From positions 186,001 through 250,000 of the forward strand of contig NZ_JAYGIM010000010.1 of the NCBI RefSeq assembly GCF_034930985.1: 64,000 nt of DNA, written 5' to 3'. This DNA is from Arcicella lustrica (GTDB lineage Bacteria; Bacteroidota; Bacteroidia; Cytophagales; Spirosomataceae). This document shows positions 37,529-46,755 of this stretch, piece by piece. The notes beneath the pieces are model-generated. The model did not search any database. It saw nothing but the letters and a program-made list of their open reading frames with translations, and was not told the DNA's origin. Made by a program: the position numbers and the translations under genes. The first letter of the stretch is position 1. Each line of letters starts with the position of its first letter.

Positions 37529-38989
37529 TTATTCTAGTAATAATTTATTGGTCACAATTTCCACATTTGGCAGAGGGAAAATGTAGTTAGTTTGTGATGG
37601 CTCAACAGCTGGAGCACTCAATGAACTGCTTGATTTAGCAGGTAATGGCAACAAATTGCGAAGCAAGTCGTTAGAGCGGAAACCTTCACCCAATAATTCG
37701 ATGCGTCTTTCTTTTAAAATAGTATTTACCAAGGCTGTTTGTGTGCCAACGTTACTTTCTGGAAAAATATAAGTAGCATCCGAACGATTACGCACTGCTT
37801 TCAATAATTCCACCGATTTTGCTAAATCTCCTGTACGAGCAGCCGCTTCTGAGTAATTTAGTAATACCTCTGAATAGCGAATGATAGGCAAGTAATCCAA
37901 GAAAGGAGAAGGCTTATTGTATTTAGTCAGGAATTGAACACCCGAGGCAGTACGAGCAAACGTTCTTCTTAAATCAGTAGATTTCCATTCTGTTTCACCC
38001 CAAATACCGTTTGGATTTAAGTTATATTCTGAGTTTGCATTAAACACATAAGGGAAAGATGTTTGCCCCGTTACATTATCCAAATCTGTCATTGGCACAG
38101 AAAGAATAGATTCTGTACTGGTATAATTGGTCGTGAAGATTTCTACAATATTTTGTAATTTATGATTCACGCCTGTAGTAGCCGAGAAAGGAGCCGATGT
38201 TGATACTATTTTTTTAGCTTCTTCGATTACTTTAGCATAATTTCCTGAATTTAGATACACTCTTGTTTTTAGTGCAATTGCCGTATTTTTATGCGCTCTC
38301 GTTGTATTCAACAAGTTAGAAGCATAATTTGTAGGCAAATCAGCTTCGGCTTCATTCAAATCTTTGATGATTTGGGCATATACTTCGGCTACTGTACTTC
38401 TTTTCAAATCGTTGTTTGCAGTATTGGTTTCCGCTTGTAAACGAAGTGGTAATCCCGGAGAAGCGCCATTATTTTCATTATATGGTCGTGCATACAATGT
38501 TACTAAACTATAATAGCTTAATGCTCTTAAAAACTTAGCTTCTGCAATATATTGTTTGGTAAGCGTTGCACTTACTTTAGTAGGATTATCCGTCAAACCC
38601 TTAATGACAATATTAGCATTGTTGATAGCGCCATAACCTGCTGCCCAAAAACCTGCTACAAAGTTTGAACCCGAATTAAGTGTTTGATTCCAAGCTTCAT
38701 AGGCTGTAAATGTGTTGCTGGTGCGGTTGATAAATTCTTCTCCACGAGCTTCCGTATAGGTATAATAATTCCCTCCGTAATAATTCCCATTTTTTACAGC
38801 CTTGTAAATTCCATTGACTAAGCCTAAAATTCTTTCAGGCGTATCAAAGGCATTTGTTCCAGAAATAGAAGTAGCAGGCGTTGGATTCAAGTACTTTTCA
38901 TCATTACAAGCAGTTGTAGTTAATACTAATCCTAAGCAAAAGATGCCGCTAATACGAGAAATATATGTATGTTTTGTGAATGTTTTCAT
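37529..38989 (-). CDS. SusD-like outer-membrane lipoprotein, second pair of the DoxX/sox cluster
   Basis: A lipoprotein signal ends at TTTAC (Cys near residue 28). SusD features include IAEAKFLRALSYYSLVTLYA in the N-terminal half, LRYSEVLLNYSEAAARTGDL-like sequence in the middle (here PIIRYSEVLLNYSEAAART), and ILKERRIELLGEGFRSNDLL near the end. Length 486 is normal. It follows SusC after a palindrome (39007-39025). The ligand is unknown; association with DUF1684, DoxX-like and SoxC-like genes hints at a sulfur-containing substrate. Confidence 0.93.
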   Translation of the reverse strand: MKTFTKHTYISRISGIFCLGLVLTTTACNDEKYLNPTPATSISGTNAFDTPERILGLVNGIYKAVKNGNYYGGNYYTYTEARGEEFINRTSNTFTAYEAWNQTLNSGSNFVAGFWAAGYGAINNANIVIKGLTDNPTKVSATLTKQYIAEAKFLRALSYYSLVTLYARPYNENNGASPGLPLRLQAETNTANNDLKRSTVAEVYAQIIKDLNEAEADLPTNYASNLLNTTRAHKNTAIALKTRVYLNSGNYAKVIEEAKKIVSTSAPFSATTGVNHKLQNIVEIFTTNYTSTESILSVPMTDLDNVTGQTSFPYVFNANSEYNLNPNGIWGETEWKSTDLRRTFARTASGVQFLTKYNKPSPFLDYLPIIRYSEVLLNYSEAAARTGDLAKSVELLKAVRNRSDATYIFPESNVGTQTALVNTILKERRIELLGEGFRSNDLLRNLLPLPAKSSSSLSAPAVEPSQTNYIFPLPNVEIVTNKLLLE

Positions 38990-39006
38990 GTTTAATACTA
39001 TTTATG

Positions 39007-39025
39007 GTTAGCCCTTAGGGCTAAC
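39007..39025 (-). repeat. Short palindrome between SusC and SusD
   Basis: GTTAGCCCTTAGGGCTAAC is an 8-bp perfect inverted repeat with a 3-base loop between the SusC stop (39033) and the SusD start (38989). It is probably an RNA hairpin that sets the SusC:SusD ratio. Confidence 0.5.
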
Positions 39026-39032
39026 ACTTTCG

Positions 39033-42000
39033 TTAAAAACTTACGTTTAGTCCCAAAGTAAATGTTCTTGCTTGTCCAACTGAGTTTTTCTCTACCCCTG
39101 GAGTTGTATTTGAGTTACCATTTACTGACGATTCTGGATCAGCACCTGTATATTTTGTTATTAAAAATAGGTTTGCTCCTTGTGCATATACACGTACTGA
39201 GCTAATACCAATTTTTGTAAACAAAGCAGACGGAAGTCTATAGCCTAGAGAAAGGTTTTGTAAACGAAGGAAATCAGCTTTTTCAGCATTGGTTGACACA
39301 GGGAAAGAAGAACCACTTGATAATTGGTCATTATAAACCAATCTTGGTACATCAGTAATGTCTCCCGGTTTTTGCCAGCGATTTAAGATTTCAGTAGAGT
39401 TATTATACGCACGTTGGTCAAGCAAAGTAGCTCTTGTTCCATTCATGATATAGTTATCACCTGAGAATGAAAGATTAATGCCTAAATCAAAATTGGCATA
39501 CTTGAAATTATTTGAAAAACCACCATACCAAGTTGGCAGTGCATTTCCGATTAAGTAATAATCAGCACCAGTAATCGCTGCTGCTTTTTCACCATTTAGG
39601 TAAGTCCACTGACTTTGTCCGGGTAATACCACTTGGCTGTATTGTACTTGTTCACCTTTTTTATTGATGAAAATTCTTTGACCATTCGCAGGGTTTACTC
39701 CAGCTGTTTTTGCGCCATATAAACTACCTACCGAATAACCAACTCGTGTGATATTCGTGGTTTCGTAAGATACGTGAGTAGTACCAATAATATCAGTATT
39801 TCCTTCTGCAAGGGCTGTTACTTTGTTTTCTAGTTTAGTGAAATTAAAGGATGTATTCCAAGAGAAATCTCCTTTGCGAATAACAGTAGCTGTAATTCCT
39901 AATTCAATACCTCTATTGTACATTGAACCCACATTGCCTAAAATAGCATTGCCTGGAATTCCCTTTGATACTGCTTGTGGGGCACTCAAAATCAAACCAT
40001 TTACGTCGTTATTGAAATAAGTCAATTCTACTTGAACTCTATTGTTCAATAAGCCTAAGTCTGCCCCAATATTGGTTTGATTACTCGTTTCCCAGCCTAA
40101 GTTCGAGTTCCCTGCTTGAGAAATCGCCCAAGTAGCAGCATTTCCATACAATGAGCCACTGTATAATTCTAATGAACTGAAGGCATCGCTTAAATTACCA
40201 TTGCCTACACGTCCCCAGCTTGCTCTTAGTTTAACATTGTTCAACACAGAAGAAATGGTAGATGATTTATAAAATTCTTCTTCAGAAATTGCCCATCCTC
40301 CAGAAACACCACCGAAGTTTCCATATTTTCTTCCAGAACCAAGTGCTGAGTTACCGTCACGACGGAAGTTGAAAGTAAGGAAGTATTTTTTAGCCCAGTC
40401 GTATGTTAAACGAGAGAAGAAAGAAAGGAAAGCACGCTCACTAATTTCATTGTTTGTTGCCGAAATTGCTCCCCAGTTTCCTTGATAGTTTTCAAAATAA
40501 GGGTCAGCACTTTGCGTTCTTGAAGCACCCCAAGCATTATAATTGAATTTTTGTAAATCATAGCCTACTAAAGCTGAAACATTGTGCTTGTCGGCAATAA
40601 CAGTATTGTAAGTAAGAGTATTTGTCCAGTTCCAGTTATCTCTTACTGCCGAAACATTTGTTGCATTTCCTCTACTTGAAAAACCATTTCCTTGAATGGG
40701 ACTATCATAGCTATAAGTATCTGTTCTAAGGCGGTCAATAGCATAAGTAGTCGTAAATTCTAAGTTTTTGTACAACTTAGCCACCGCAGCAAAACTTGCA
40801 ATAACACGGTCATTTTCAGAAGTATATTTGTTTTCACGAAGTAAAGCTACAGGATTCCCCCAGTTACTTACAAACTGATTATTACCAACTCCAATTGTAT
40901 TTGGACTATTAGGGTTGATGTTATAAGAACCATCGGCATTGAATGCTGGTACGTTTGGAGGTAAAGCCACAGCCAAGCGAGCAGCACCTACTAAGAAAAA
41001 GTTAGAGTTTGCCAATGAACCAGAATAAGGTGACTGGTTAAAACTTGTATTATAAGAAAGGCTACCTTTCAATTTTAACCAACCTGTAAGTTCTTGGTCG
41101 ATGTTAAAACGAGCTGATTTTCTTTTAAACTCGTTTGTTACTAAGAAACCTTTTTGGTCTGTGTAGTTGGCAGAAAAGTAATAAGATGTCGTTGGTGTTC
41201 CACCAGAAACATTCACATTGTGGTTTTGTGCAGTACCTGTTTGATAGATATAGTCATACCAACGAGTGTTAATGGGATTATTGTTTGCATCATAATTTGG
41301 ATAAAATAATGCTGAAGCCACATTGTTATTATTGGCATTTCCTCCTAAAATTTTAGCGTTTAAAACAGCTTCGTTTTTGATAGCGATAAACTGCTCTGCA
41401 TTCAATAATTTAGGTAAACGGACTACGTCTGAAACACCTGTCCAGCTATCAAAACTAATGCGTGGCTTGCCTGATTTTCCTCTTTTTGTCGTAATTAATA
41501 ATACTCCTGCAGCAGCTCTAGAACCATAAATAGAAGTTGAAGCCGCATCTTTTAACACATCTATTGATTCAATATCAGCTGGATTAATATCCCCAAGTGG
41601 GTTGTTTGGCACGGCTGTACTTGTTGAAACATTACCCGTATTGATTGGAATACCGTCCACAACAACTAATGGATATGAACTCAAGGAAATAGAGTTTACT
41701 CCACGAATACGAATAACTGGCGGGTTATTAAGTACTCCGTTGGGCGATGCAACGTTTACCCCAGCAGCACGACCAGACAAAGCTTGGTCAAAACTTTGAA
41801 TGGGTTGTTCTTTGATGGCTTCGCCAGAAACCCTTACAGCAGAACCTGTAAATTCAGCTTTAGTTTGTGTACCATAGCCAACAACTCTTACTTCAGCTAA
41901 TTCATTATTAGCAGGAATTAAATCTACAGAAATAATAGACTGATTTCCAACAACTTTTTCTACATTAGCAAAACCAACAAATGAAAATACTAAAATAGCT

Positions 42001-42206
42001 TTTTCAGAAGCACTGATTTTGTAATATCCTTTTTGGTCGGTAACAGCTCCAGTACTTGAGCCTTTGATTAAAACAGAAACACCCGGAAGTGCATCGCCCG
42101 TTTCTTTGTCTTTGATAGTACCTGTAATGGTTTTTAATTGAGCAAACAGCGATGTGCTGAGGCTCAAAAATAGACATGTGATGATGTGTAATTGTCTGAT
42201 TTTCAT
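39033..42206 (-). CDS. SusC-like TonB-dependent receptor, second pair of the DoxX/sox cluster
   Basis: At 1057 residues, this has a signal peptide (to about SLFAQ), a carboxypeptidase-regulatory-like domain (GDALPGVSVLIKGSSTG), a SusC motif in the variant ELAEVRVVGYGTQ, a plug domain (VVVDGIPINTG, ASTSIYGSRAAAGVLLITTK) and a barrel ending in LGLNVSF. It follows the two DoxX-like genes after a 94-base gap holding a 13-bp hairpin. No promoter of the consensus type is seen there, so read-through from 49.99 kb or an unrecognised promoter is possible. The imported substrate is unknown. Confidence 0.94.
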   Translation of the reverse strand: MKIRQLHIITCLFLSLSTSLFAQLKTITGTIKDKETGDALPGVSVLIKGSSTGAVTDQKGYYKISASEKAILVFSFVGFANVEKVVGNQSIISVDLIPANNELAEVRVVGYGTQTKAEFTGSAVRVSGEAIKEQPIQSFDQALSGRAAGVNVASPNGVLNNPPVIRIRGVNSISLSSYPLVVVDGIPINTGNVSTSTAVPNNPLGDINPADIESIDVLKDAASTSIYGSRAAAGVLLITTKRGKSGKPRISFDSWTGVSDVVRLPKLLNAEQFIAIKNEAVLNAKILGGNANNNNVASALFYPNYDANNNPINTRWYDYIYQTGTAQNHNVNVSGGTPTTSYYFSANYTDQKGFLVTNEFKRKSARFNIDQELTGWLKLKGSLSYNTSFNQSPYSGSLANSNFFLVGAARLAVALPPNVPAFNADGSYNINPNSPNTIGVGNNQFVSNWGNPVALLRENKYTSENDRVIASFAAVAKLYKNLEFTTTYAIDRLRTDTYSYDSPIQGNGFSSRGNATNVSAVRDNWNWTNTLTYNTVIADKHNVSALVGYDLQKFNYNAWGASRTQSADPYFENYQGNWGAISATNNEISERAFLSFFSRLTYDWAKKYFLTFNFRRDGNSALGSGRKYGNFGGVSGGWAISEEEFYKSSTISSVLNNVKLRASWGRVGNGNLSDAFSSLELYSGSLYGNAATWAISQAGNSNLGWETSNQTNIGADLGLLNNRVQVELTYFNNDVNGLILSAPQAVSKGIPGNAILGNVGSMYNRGIELGITATVIRKGDFSWNTSFNFTKLENKVTALAEGNTDIIGTTHVSYETTNITRVGYSVGSLYGAKTAGVNPANGQRIFINKKGEQVQYSQVVLPGQSQWTYLNGEKAAAITGADYYLIGNALPTWYGGFSNNFKYANFDLGINLSFSGDNYIMNGTRATLLDQRAYNNSTEILNRWQKPGDITDVPRLVYNDQLSSGSSFPVSTNAEKADFLRLQNLSLGYRLPSALFTKIGISSVRVYAQGANLFLITKYTGADPESSVNGNSNTTPGVEKNSVGQARTFTLGLNVSF

Positions 42207-42245
42207 GCGTGCTTTTTTTGAGAAGTTTTAAATAAAAGTTAAGGG

Positions 42246-42281
42246 ATTTTCAACTTGCTAATGATTCAGCAAGTTGAAAAT
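42246..42281 (-). terminator. Hairpin between the DoxX-like gene and SusC
   Basis: ATTTTCAACTTGC (42246-42258) and GCAAGTTGAAAAT (42269-42281) form a perfect 13-bp stem with a 10-base loop. On the minus strand it is followed by CCCTTAACTTTTATTT, a weak U-rich tail. It divides the upstream SusCD-DoxX-DoxX segment from the downstream SusCD segment. Confidence 0.55.
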
Positions 42282-42300
42282 TGTTGATTAAGAAATGTAT

Positions 42301-43956
42301 TTAGTTGTACTTACCAGCTTCCAAGGTACTTCTTGAAAGGGCATATTTTTTAGTATATCGGTTTAAAGTAACATGAATAGAATCTTTATTTTCGTTGATA
42401 CCCGAAAGTAAAACCCTGTTTCCGTCATCTAAAACGGTATATTTCAAAATCATTCGATTGCGTTTACTTGGTTTGCTTTCTGCTTTGATGCCTTTTGTAC
42501 GGCGAGAAGAACGAGCGATGGCTTCTATTTTTGGGTCTTCTGGACCAATATTGGCTAATGCCTCTTTTGGAATCCAATTATCCTGAACTTCCTCTGTTTT
42601 TACTTCTTTCTTTTTACGAACAGCCTCGCCACCTAAATCACGATTGTTGACTAAAAACTCTCGATTTTCTTGGTTGCGTGAGCCTCTGTTTTTATCCTGT
42701 AAATACAATACTTTATTCACAGTATCGGCTTCATAATAGAAAACTCGCTGTCCGCCAGCCACGCCTGTTAGCTCAAATGTTCGGTTAATATCTCTCATTG
42801 GTGCACCACCACCATTGGATAAATCTAATTCTACAGGTTTATTTACTTTAAAAGTAAGCGTTGTCCATTTTTCGAAAGTAGCTTGTTGCCACCTTAAAGT
42901 ATCCGTAGGCGAATAAGGAATAACTTGGTTGTTGATTTTGAATTCCGAAACTTCATAATTTCCACGCAATTCAGGAATACCTTTCAAAGCAGGTTGTTTG
43001 TAAGGATCATACAAGAAATTCACTACTGCTAAATACGTAAACACTGGTAAAAACAAAACGATGGTAGCTGTTTTTAGCGTAATTCTGGTGATACGTTGCC
43101 AAGCTTTATCAAAAACTGGATAGTGTGTTACAGGAATTGTCAGTCGTTCTAAAATCAGTAATTTATAAATTCTAGGAACATAATCAACCAATAAAAATCC
43201 TGAAAGTAATACAAAATATGAACTATAAACATGCACACCGCCATCATAGGCAAGGTTTACATATACAATGTCAGCCAATGCACCAAAGAGTAAAACCGAA
43301 CCCCAGAAAGTAGTTGCTCTGAAAAATAACAATGCTCCTGCAGCAACTTCAACAACGCCCGTGAATACTTCGTACCAAGGCACAATACCGATAGATAACC
43401 AATAGATTTTTTGAAGTGTTAAATCGCCAAAATTAGTATTCAGTATTCCCCAAGATGGATAAGGTAATTGCGTTGGTGTTAATTTAGTAAAACCAAAACC
43501 AATAATCCCGATTCCTGCACGATAACGAACGATTACTTTTAACCAGTAATAAAGAATGTTATAGGCTTTGGGGTCTTTCTTAATCAAAGAAACGATAGCT
43601 GTCCAGAGAAGTCCTCCAGCTACAGAGAAGATGAACGTAATTACCCAAATAGCATAACCGTTGAGCGATGAACCAAAAATTTTGTTGCCAAAAAAGTTTA
43701 GCCCTGAACCAAATCTAGCAATATCGTACAAATCTCTGTAATGCAAATGCAGCCAGTCGAAAGTAGCAATTTCTTTATACCATTCTAAAGTATTGGGTAG
43801 CGACATCGCCACAAAGAATACAAATGCTATGCGGAAAAGTACTTTTTGCCAACCTGCCCACGCTTGTTCTGGCGTATTTGTTTGATTATTGATAGTGTTT
43901 CTGGGCAATTCTATACCCAAATCCTCATGCTCTAAATGAAAGTTTGAATGCGACAT
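42301..43956 (-). CDS. DoxX/MauE-like membrane protein with C-terminal beta domain, paralogue 2 (long form)
   Basis: At 551 residues it is about 100 longer than its two paralogues. The N-terminal membrane part has about seven segments with the DoxX/MauE-like core (YWLSIGIVPWYEVFTGVVEV, FWGSVLLFGALADIVYVNLA). The beta domain carries EFKINNQVIPYSPTDTLRWQ and ATFEKWTTLTFKV. The extra length is a highly charged insert (about residues 420-495, with RKKKEVKTEEVQDNWIPKEA and IARSSRRTKGIKAESKPSKR) between two strands of the beta domain. It follows its neighbour at 43981 by 24 bases. Function is unknown, as for the paralogues. Confidence 0.75.
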   Translation of the reverse strand: MSHSNFHLEHEDLGIELPRNTINNQTNTPEQAWAGWQKVLFRIAFVFFVAMSLPNTLEWYKEIATFDWLHLHYRDLYDIARFGSGLNFFGNKIFGSSLNGYAIWVITFIFSVAGGLLWTAIVSLIKKDPKAYNILYYWLKVIVRYRAGIGIIGFGFTKLTPTQLPYPSWGILNTNFGDLTLQKIYWLSIGIVPWYEVFTGVVEVAAGALLFFRATTFWGSVLLFGALADIVYVNLAYDGGVHVYSSYFVLLSGFLLVDYVPRIYKLLILERLTIPVTHYPVFDKAWQRITRITLKTATIVLFLPVFTYLAVVNFLYDPYKQPALKGIPELRGNYEVSEFKINNQVIPYSPTDTLRWQQATFEKWTTLTFKVNKPVELDLSNGGGAPMRDINRTFELTGVAGGQRVFYYEADTVNKVLYLQDKNRGSRNQENREFLVNNRDLGGEAVRKKKEVKTEEVQDNWIPKEALANIGPEDPKIEAIARSSRRTKGIKAESKPSKRNRMILKYTVLDDGNRVLLSGINENKDSIHVTLNRYTKKYALSRSTLEAGKYN

Positions 43957-43980
43957 TTTGTATGGAGTTTATGGTAAGAA

Positions 43981-45324
43981 TTAAAGTTTAAGTACACCTC
44001 TACGACCTAATTTTTGGGCTTCGAAAGTCAAATATTTTTTATTGACTTTATTCAAAACAGCATAAACAGAATCGTGTTGAGTATTTACGCCCGACAAAAC
44101 AAGTGTCGAATCATTGAGTTTTTTGAACGATAAAGTAAATTGGTCATTCGGGTGATTGACATTTTTATTACTCAGCGAAAGTGTTGATTTAGAAGAATCT
44201 ATACTATACTGATAATAATGACGACCTTGCGAACCCGATAATTCATAAACCCGAGAAGCATCTTCTTTGAAAATTTCTTCAGTTGGCAAATGTGTTAAAA
44301 TCACCGATTTGTTAGATTTTATGCTGATGGTATTCCATTTTTCAAAAACCACATTCTGCCAACGAATTGTATCTGTTTTTGAATAAGGAACACTTTGGTT
44401 ATTCCATTTGAATTCACTCACATTGTAAAGCCCAGCAGTATTTTCTAAACCCTTTTTCTCAGGAAAATGATAACTGCCTTTTTGGTAGCCTCCATAAGTT
44501 TTCAATCCATAAAATATTACGAAAAAAAGGATGTATGTAAATTTGATAGCAATTCTAACCTGACTCCATTTTTTGTCGAATACTGGATGGAAACGGTTAG
44601 GTAAAGTCGGTTTTTCTAAAGAAAGTAAATTAAATAATCGAATCCCATCAAAGGCAAAAAGGTAAAGTGCTAAAGCAATTAAATAGAAGGCATAAACGTA
44701 TTCTCCGCCTTCGTAAGCAATATTAGAAATGGCAACATTTCCTGCAAATGGTAAAATAATTAGCGTAGCAATCGTGGTTGTTTTTCTGTTTAGCAGTAAT
44801 AAACCTCCCACTATTTCTATTAATCCAAGAAAAGATTGATAGCTCGGCACAACGCCCAAACCTAATGAAAACAGTTTCCAAGCAGTAAAATCACCATATT
44901 CGGTATTGAGATTACTGATAGAAGGAATTGGCGACTGAATTGGAAAGAATTTAAGAAACCCATAAGCAATAACGCCAATGGCTAAACGATAACGTACTAC
45001 TACTCGTATCCAATAATACAATTGGTCATAATTGATGTCTTTTTTGTAAATCTTATCCCATAAAATGGTTCCGATTCCAGCTATCACAGCAATAATCAGC
45101 CAATTGACAAAGTTATCATCTCCTGTAAAACTAGGGGCATACTTCGATAAATAGAAAATATCAGGATAGCCTACATTCAACCAATTAATAGAAAAAAAGT
45201 GCTTGAAAAATCTAATGTCGATAGGAAGCACTTGCAAGAAGAAATAGATACCGAAAAACTTAAAAACAAGTTTCTCGGTACTACTCCATTCGCTTTGCGA
45301 GTTAATTTCTAGTGTTTTAGCCAT
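43981..45324 (-). CDS. DoxX/MauE-like membrane protein with C-terminal beta domain, paralogue 3
   Basis: At 447 residues, this has about seven membrane segments (FFGIYFFLQVLPIDIRFF, WLIIAVIAGIGTILWDKIY, YRLAIGVIAYGFLKFFPIQS, LFSLGLGVVPSYQSFLGLIE and more) and then the extracytoplasmic beta domain with EFKWNNQSVPYSKTDTIRWQ and NVVFEKWNTISIKSNK. The loop after segment three has the conserved pattern P.IS.LNT.YGDFTAWK, also seen in the other two copies (ISQLNTNLGEFTPGK and WGILNTNFGDLTLQK). It is the third gene after the SusC/SusD pair at 45377-49800, separated by a hairpin. Confidence 0.75.
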   Translation of the reverse strand: MAKTLEINSQSEWSSTEKLVFKFFGIYFFLQVLPIDIRFFKHFFSINWLNVGYPDIFYLSKYAPSFTGDDNFVNWLIIAVIAGIGTILWDKIYKKDINYDQLYYWIRVVVRYRLAIGVIAYGFLKFFPIQSPIPSISNLNTEYGDFTAWKLFSLGLGVVPSYQSFLGLIEIVGGLLLLNRKTTTIATLIILPFAGNVAISNIAYEGGEYVYAFYLIALALYLFAFDGIRLFNLLSLEKPTLPNRFHPVFDKKWSQVRIAIKFTYILFFVIFYGLKTYGGYQKGSYHFPEKKGLENTAGLYNVSEFKWNNQSVPYSKTDTIRWQNVVFEKWNTISIKSNKSVILTHLPTEEIFKEDASRVYELSGSQGRHYYQYSIDSSKSTLSLSNKNVNHPNDQFTLSFKKLNDSTLVLSGVNTQHDSVYAVLNKVNKKYLTFEAQKLGRRGVLKL

Positions 45325-45342
45325 TTGAGTATTGGGTTTAAG

Positions 45343-45368
45343 CCACAGGTTAGTTGCCTAGCCTGTGG
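45343..45368 (-). terminator. Hairpin between SusD and the DoxX-like pair
   Basis: CCACAGGTTAG (45343-45353) pairs with CTAGCCTGTGG (45358-45368) over 11 positions with one G/T pair and a 4-base loop. No U-tract follows on the minus strand. It probably adjusts expression of the membrane genes relative to SusCD. Confidence 0.5.
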
Positions 45369-45376
45369 ACTAAAAA

Positions 45377-46714
45377 TTAATATCCTTTATTTTGTACCAA
45401 TGATTTATCAATCAATAATTCTCCTGCCGGAATCGGTAAAACGTACCTATTCGCATCACTAAGGTTAAATACTTGTGCCGCACGACCAGTTCTTACAATG
45501 TCGTACCAACGATGTGGTTCTAAAGCAAACTCTACTCTTCTTTCATTTTCGATGGCTAAAAGTACATCGTCTTTCGTAGAAGCAGTAATGCCAACAAGAC
45601 CAGCACGATCACGCACAGCATTCAAATCTGTAAGTGCATCAGTAATTTTGTCTTGATTAACACGAGCTTCAGAACGAATCAAATATAATTCTGCAATACG
45701 AATAATATAACTTGGGTCAGAAGCAGGAGTACGATAATACAAGTTTCCATACCAACGATTTTGGTTATCTTTTGCGACTAAAGTACTTCGAGTTCCTCCA
45801 ATAGTTGGGTTGTTCAATAATGCTACAATAGCATCATTGGGAGCCCATTGGCGAGTACCACCATTGGTTTGTGGTTGCCATTGGTTACGGTGTGCATTAG
45901 GCTCGTTGGCACTATAGAAAATTTCAAAAACAGATTCTTGAGTTCCTCTAGCATCGCTTGCAAAAAAAGTATTAAATGGTTTTAATAAACGATAATTACT
46001 GTCAGTCAATACTTTAGTCGCATATTCTTCTGCCTTTGCCCATTCTTTTTGGTACAAATGGTATCTTGCACGCAATGCCCAAACAGTTTTTCGAGTAGCT
46101 CTGTAGCGGTCGGTTGTAGCTGGCAATAATGGTTCGGCTGCTTCCAAGTCTCTTAGTACTTGTGCATACGTTTCTGCTTGTGTACTTCTGCCGATACCTC
46201 TGTTTTCGGTTGGACTAGCCGTTGGTTTTGTGACGATTGGAACGCCACCCCAAGTACGAGCCAAGTCAAAGTAGGCTAAAGCTCTGATAAAATAAGCCTC
46301 ACCAATAATTTGGTTTTTTAACGTTTCGGTTAAAAGTGGGTCTGTTACCGTTGGTACTTTTGTCAACACATTGTTAGCACGATTAATGGTAACATAAATG
46401 GCTGTCCAAGCTCCTGAAATAGTCGAGTTTTCAGCATTTACTTTTTTGTTGATAAACTCCTGTACTTGCGATTGTGACCCAGTCCATTGAATATTATCTC
46501 CCGATAAATAGCCAATAGATTGGAAAGTAGTGCCATAATAATTACCACTGGCAAGAGCCGAATAAACACCTCTGATTGCTGTTTCAGAGGATGTTTTATC
46601 GTAAATCGTTTGTGTGTCTGAAATAGATTCTAATGGCTTTACATCCAAATAATTGGCACATGATGTCAGTAAAGCTACTAGTCCTATTGAGTAAATATAT
46701 TTTAAAGTCCTCAT
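45377..46714 (-). CDS. SusD-like outer-membrane lipoprotein, first pair of the DoxX/sox cluster
   Basis: A lipoprotein signal ends at LLTSC (Cys near residue 19). SusD features are GEAYFIRALAYFDLARTWGG in the N-terminal half, IIRIAELYLIRSEARVNQDK in the middle and IENERRVEFALEPHRWYDIV near the end. At 445 residues it is on the short side of the family. It starts 41 bases after its SusC gene. The ligand is unknown. Confidence 0.93.
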   Translation of the reverse strand: MRTLKYIYSIGLVALLTSCANYLDVKPLESISDTQTIYDKTSSETAIRGVYSALASGNYYGTTFQSIGYLSGDNIQWTGSQSQVQEFINKKVNAENSTISGAWTAIYVTINRANNVLTKVPTVTDPLLTETLKNQIIGEAYFIRALAYFDLARTWGGVPIVTKPTASPTENRGIGRSTQAETYAQVLRDLEAAEPLLPATTDRYRATRKTVWALRARYHLYQKEWAKAEEYATKVLTDSNYRLLKPFNTFFASDARGTQESVFEIFYSANEPNAHRNQWQPQTNGGTRQWAPNDAIVALLNNPTIGGTRSTLVAKDNQNRWYGNLYYRTPASDPSYIIRIAELYLIRSEARVNQDKITDALTDLNAVRDRAGLVGITASTKDDVLLAIENERRVEFALEPHRWYDIVRTGRAAQVFNLSDANRYVLPIPAGELLIDKSLVQNKGY

Positions 46715-46755
46715 AAATCTAATATTTAAATGGGTTGTCTATGCTGTTTTATTGA

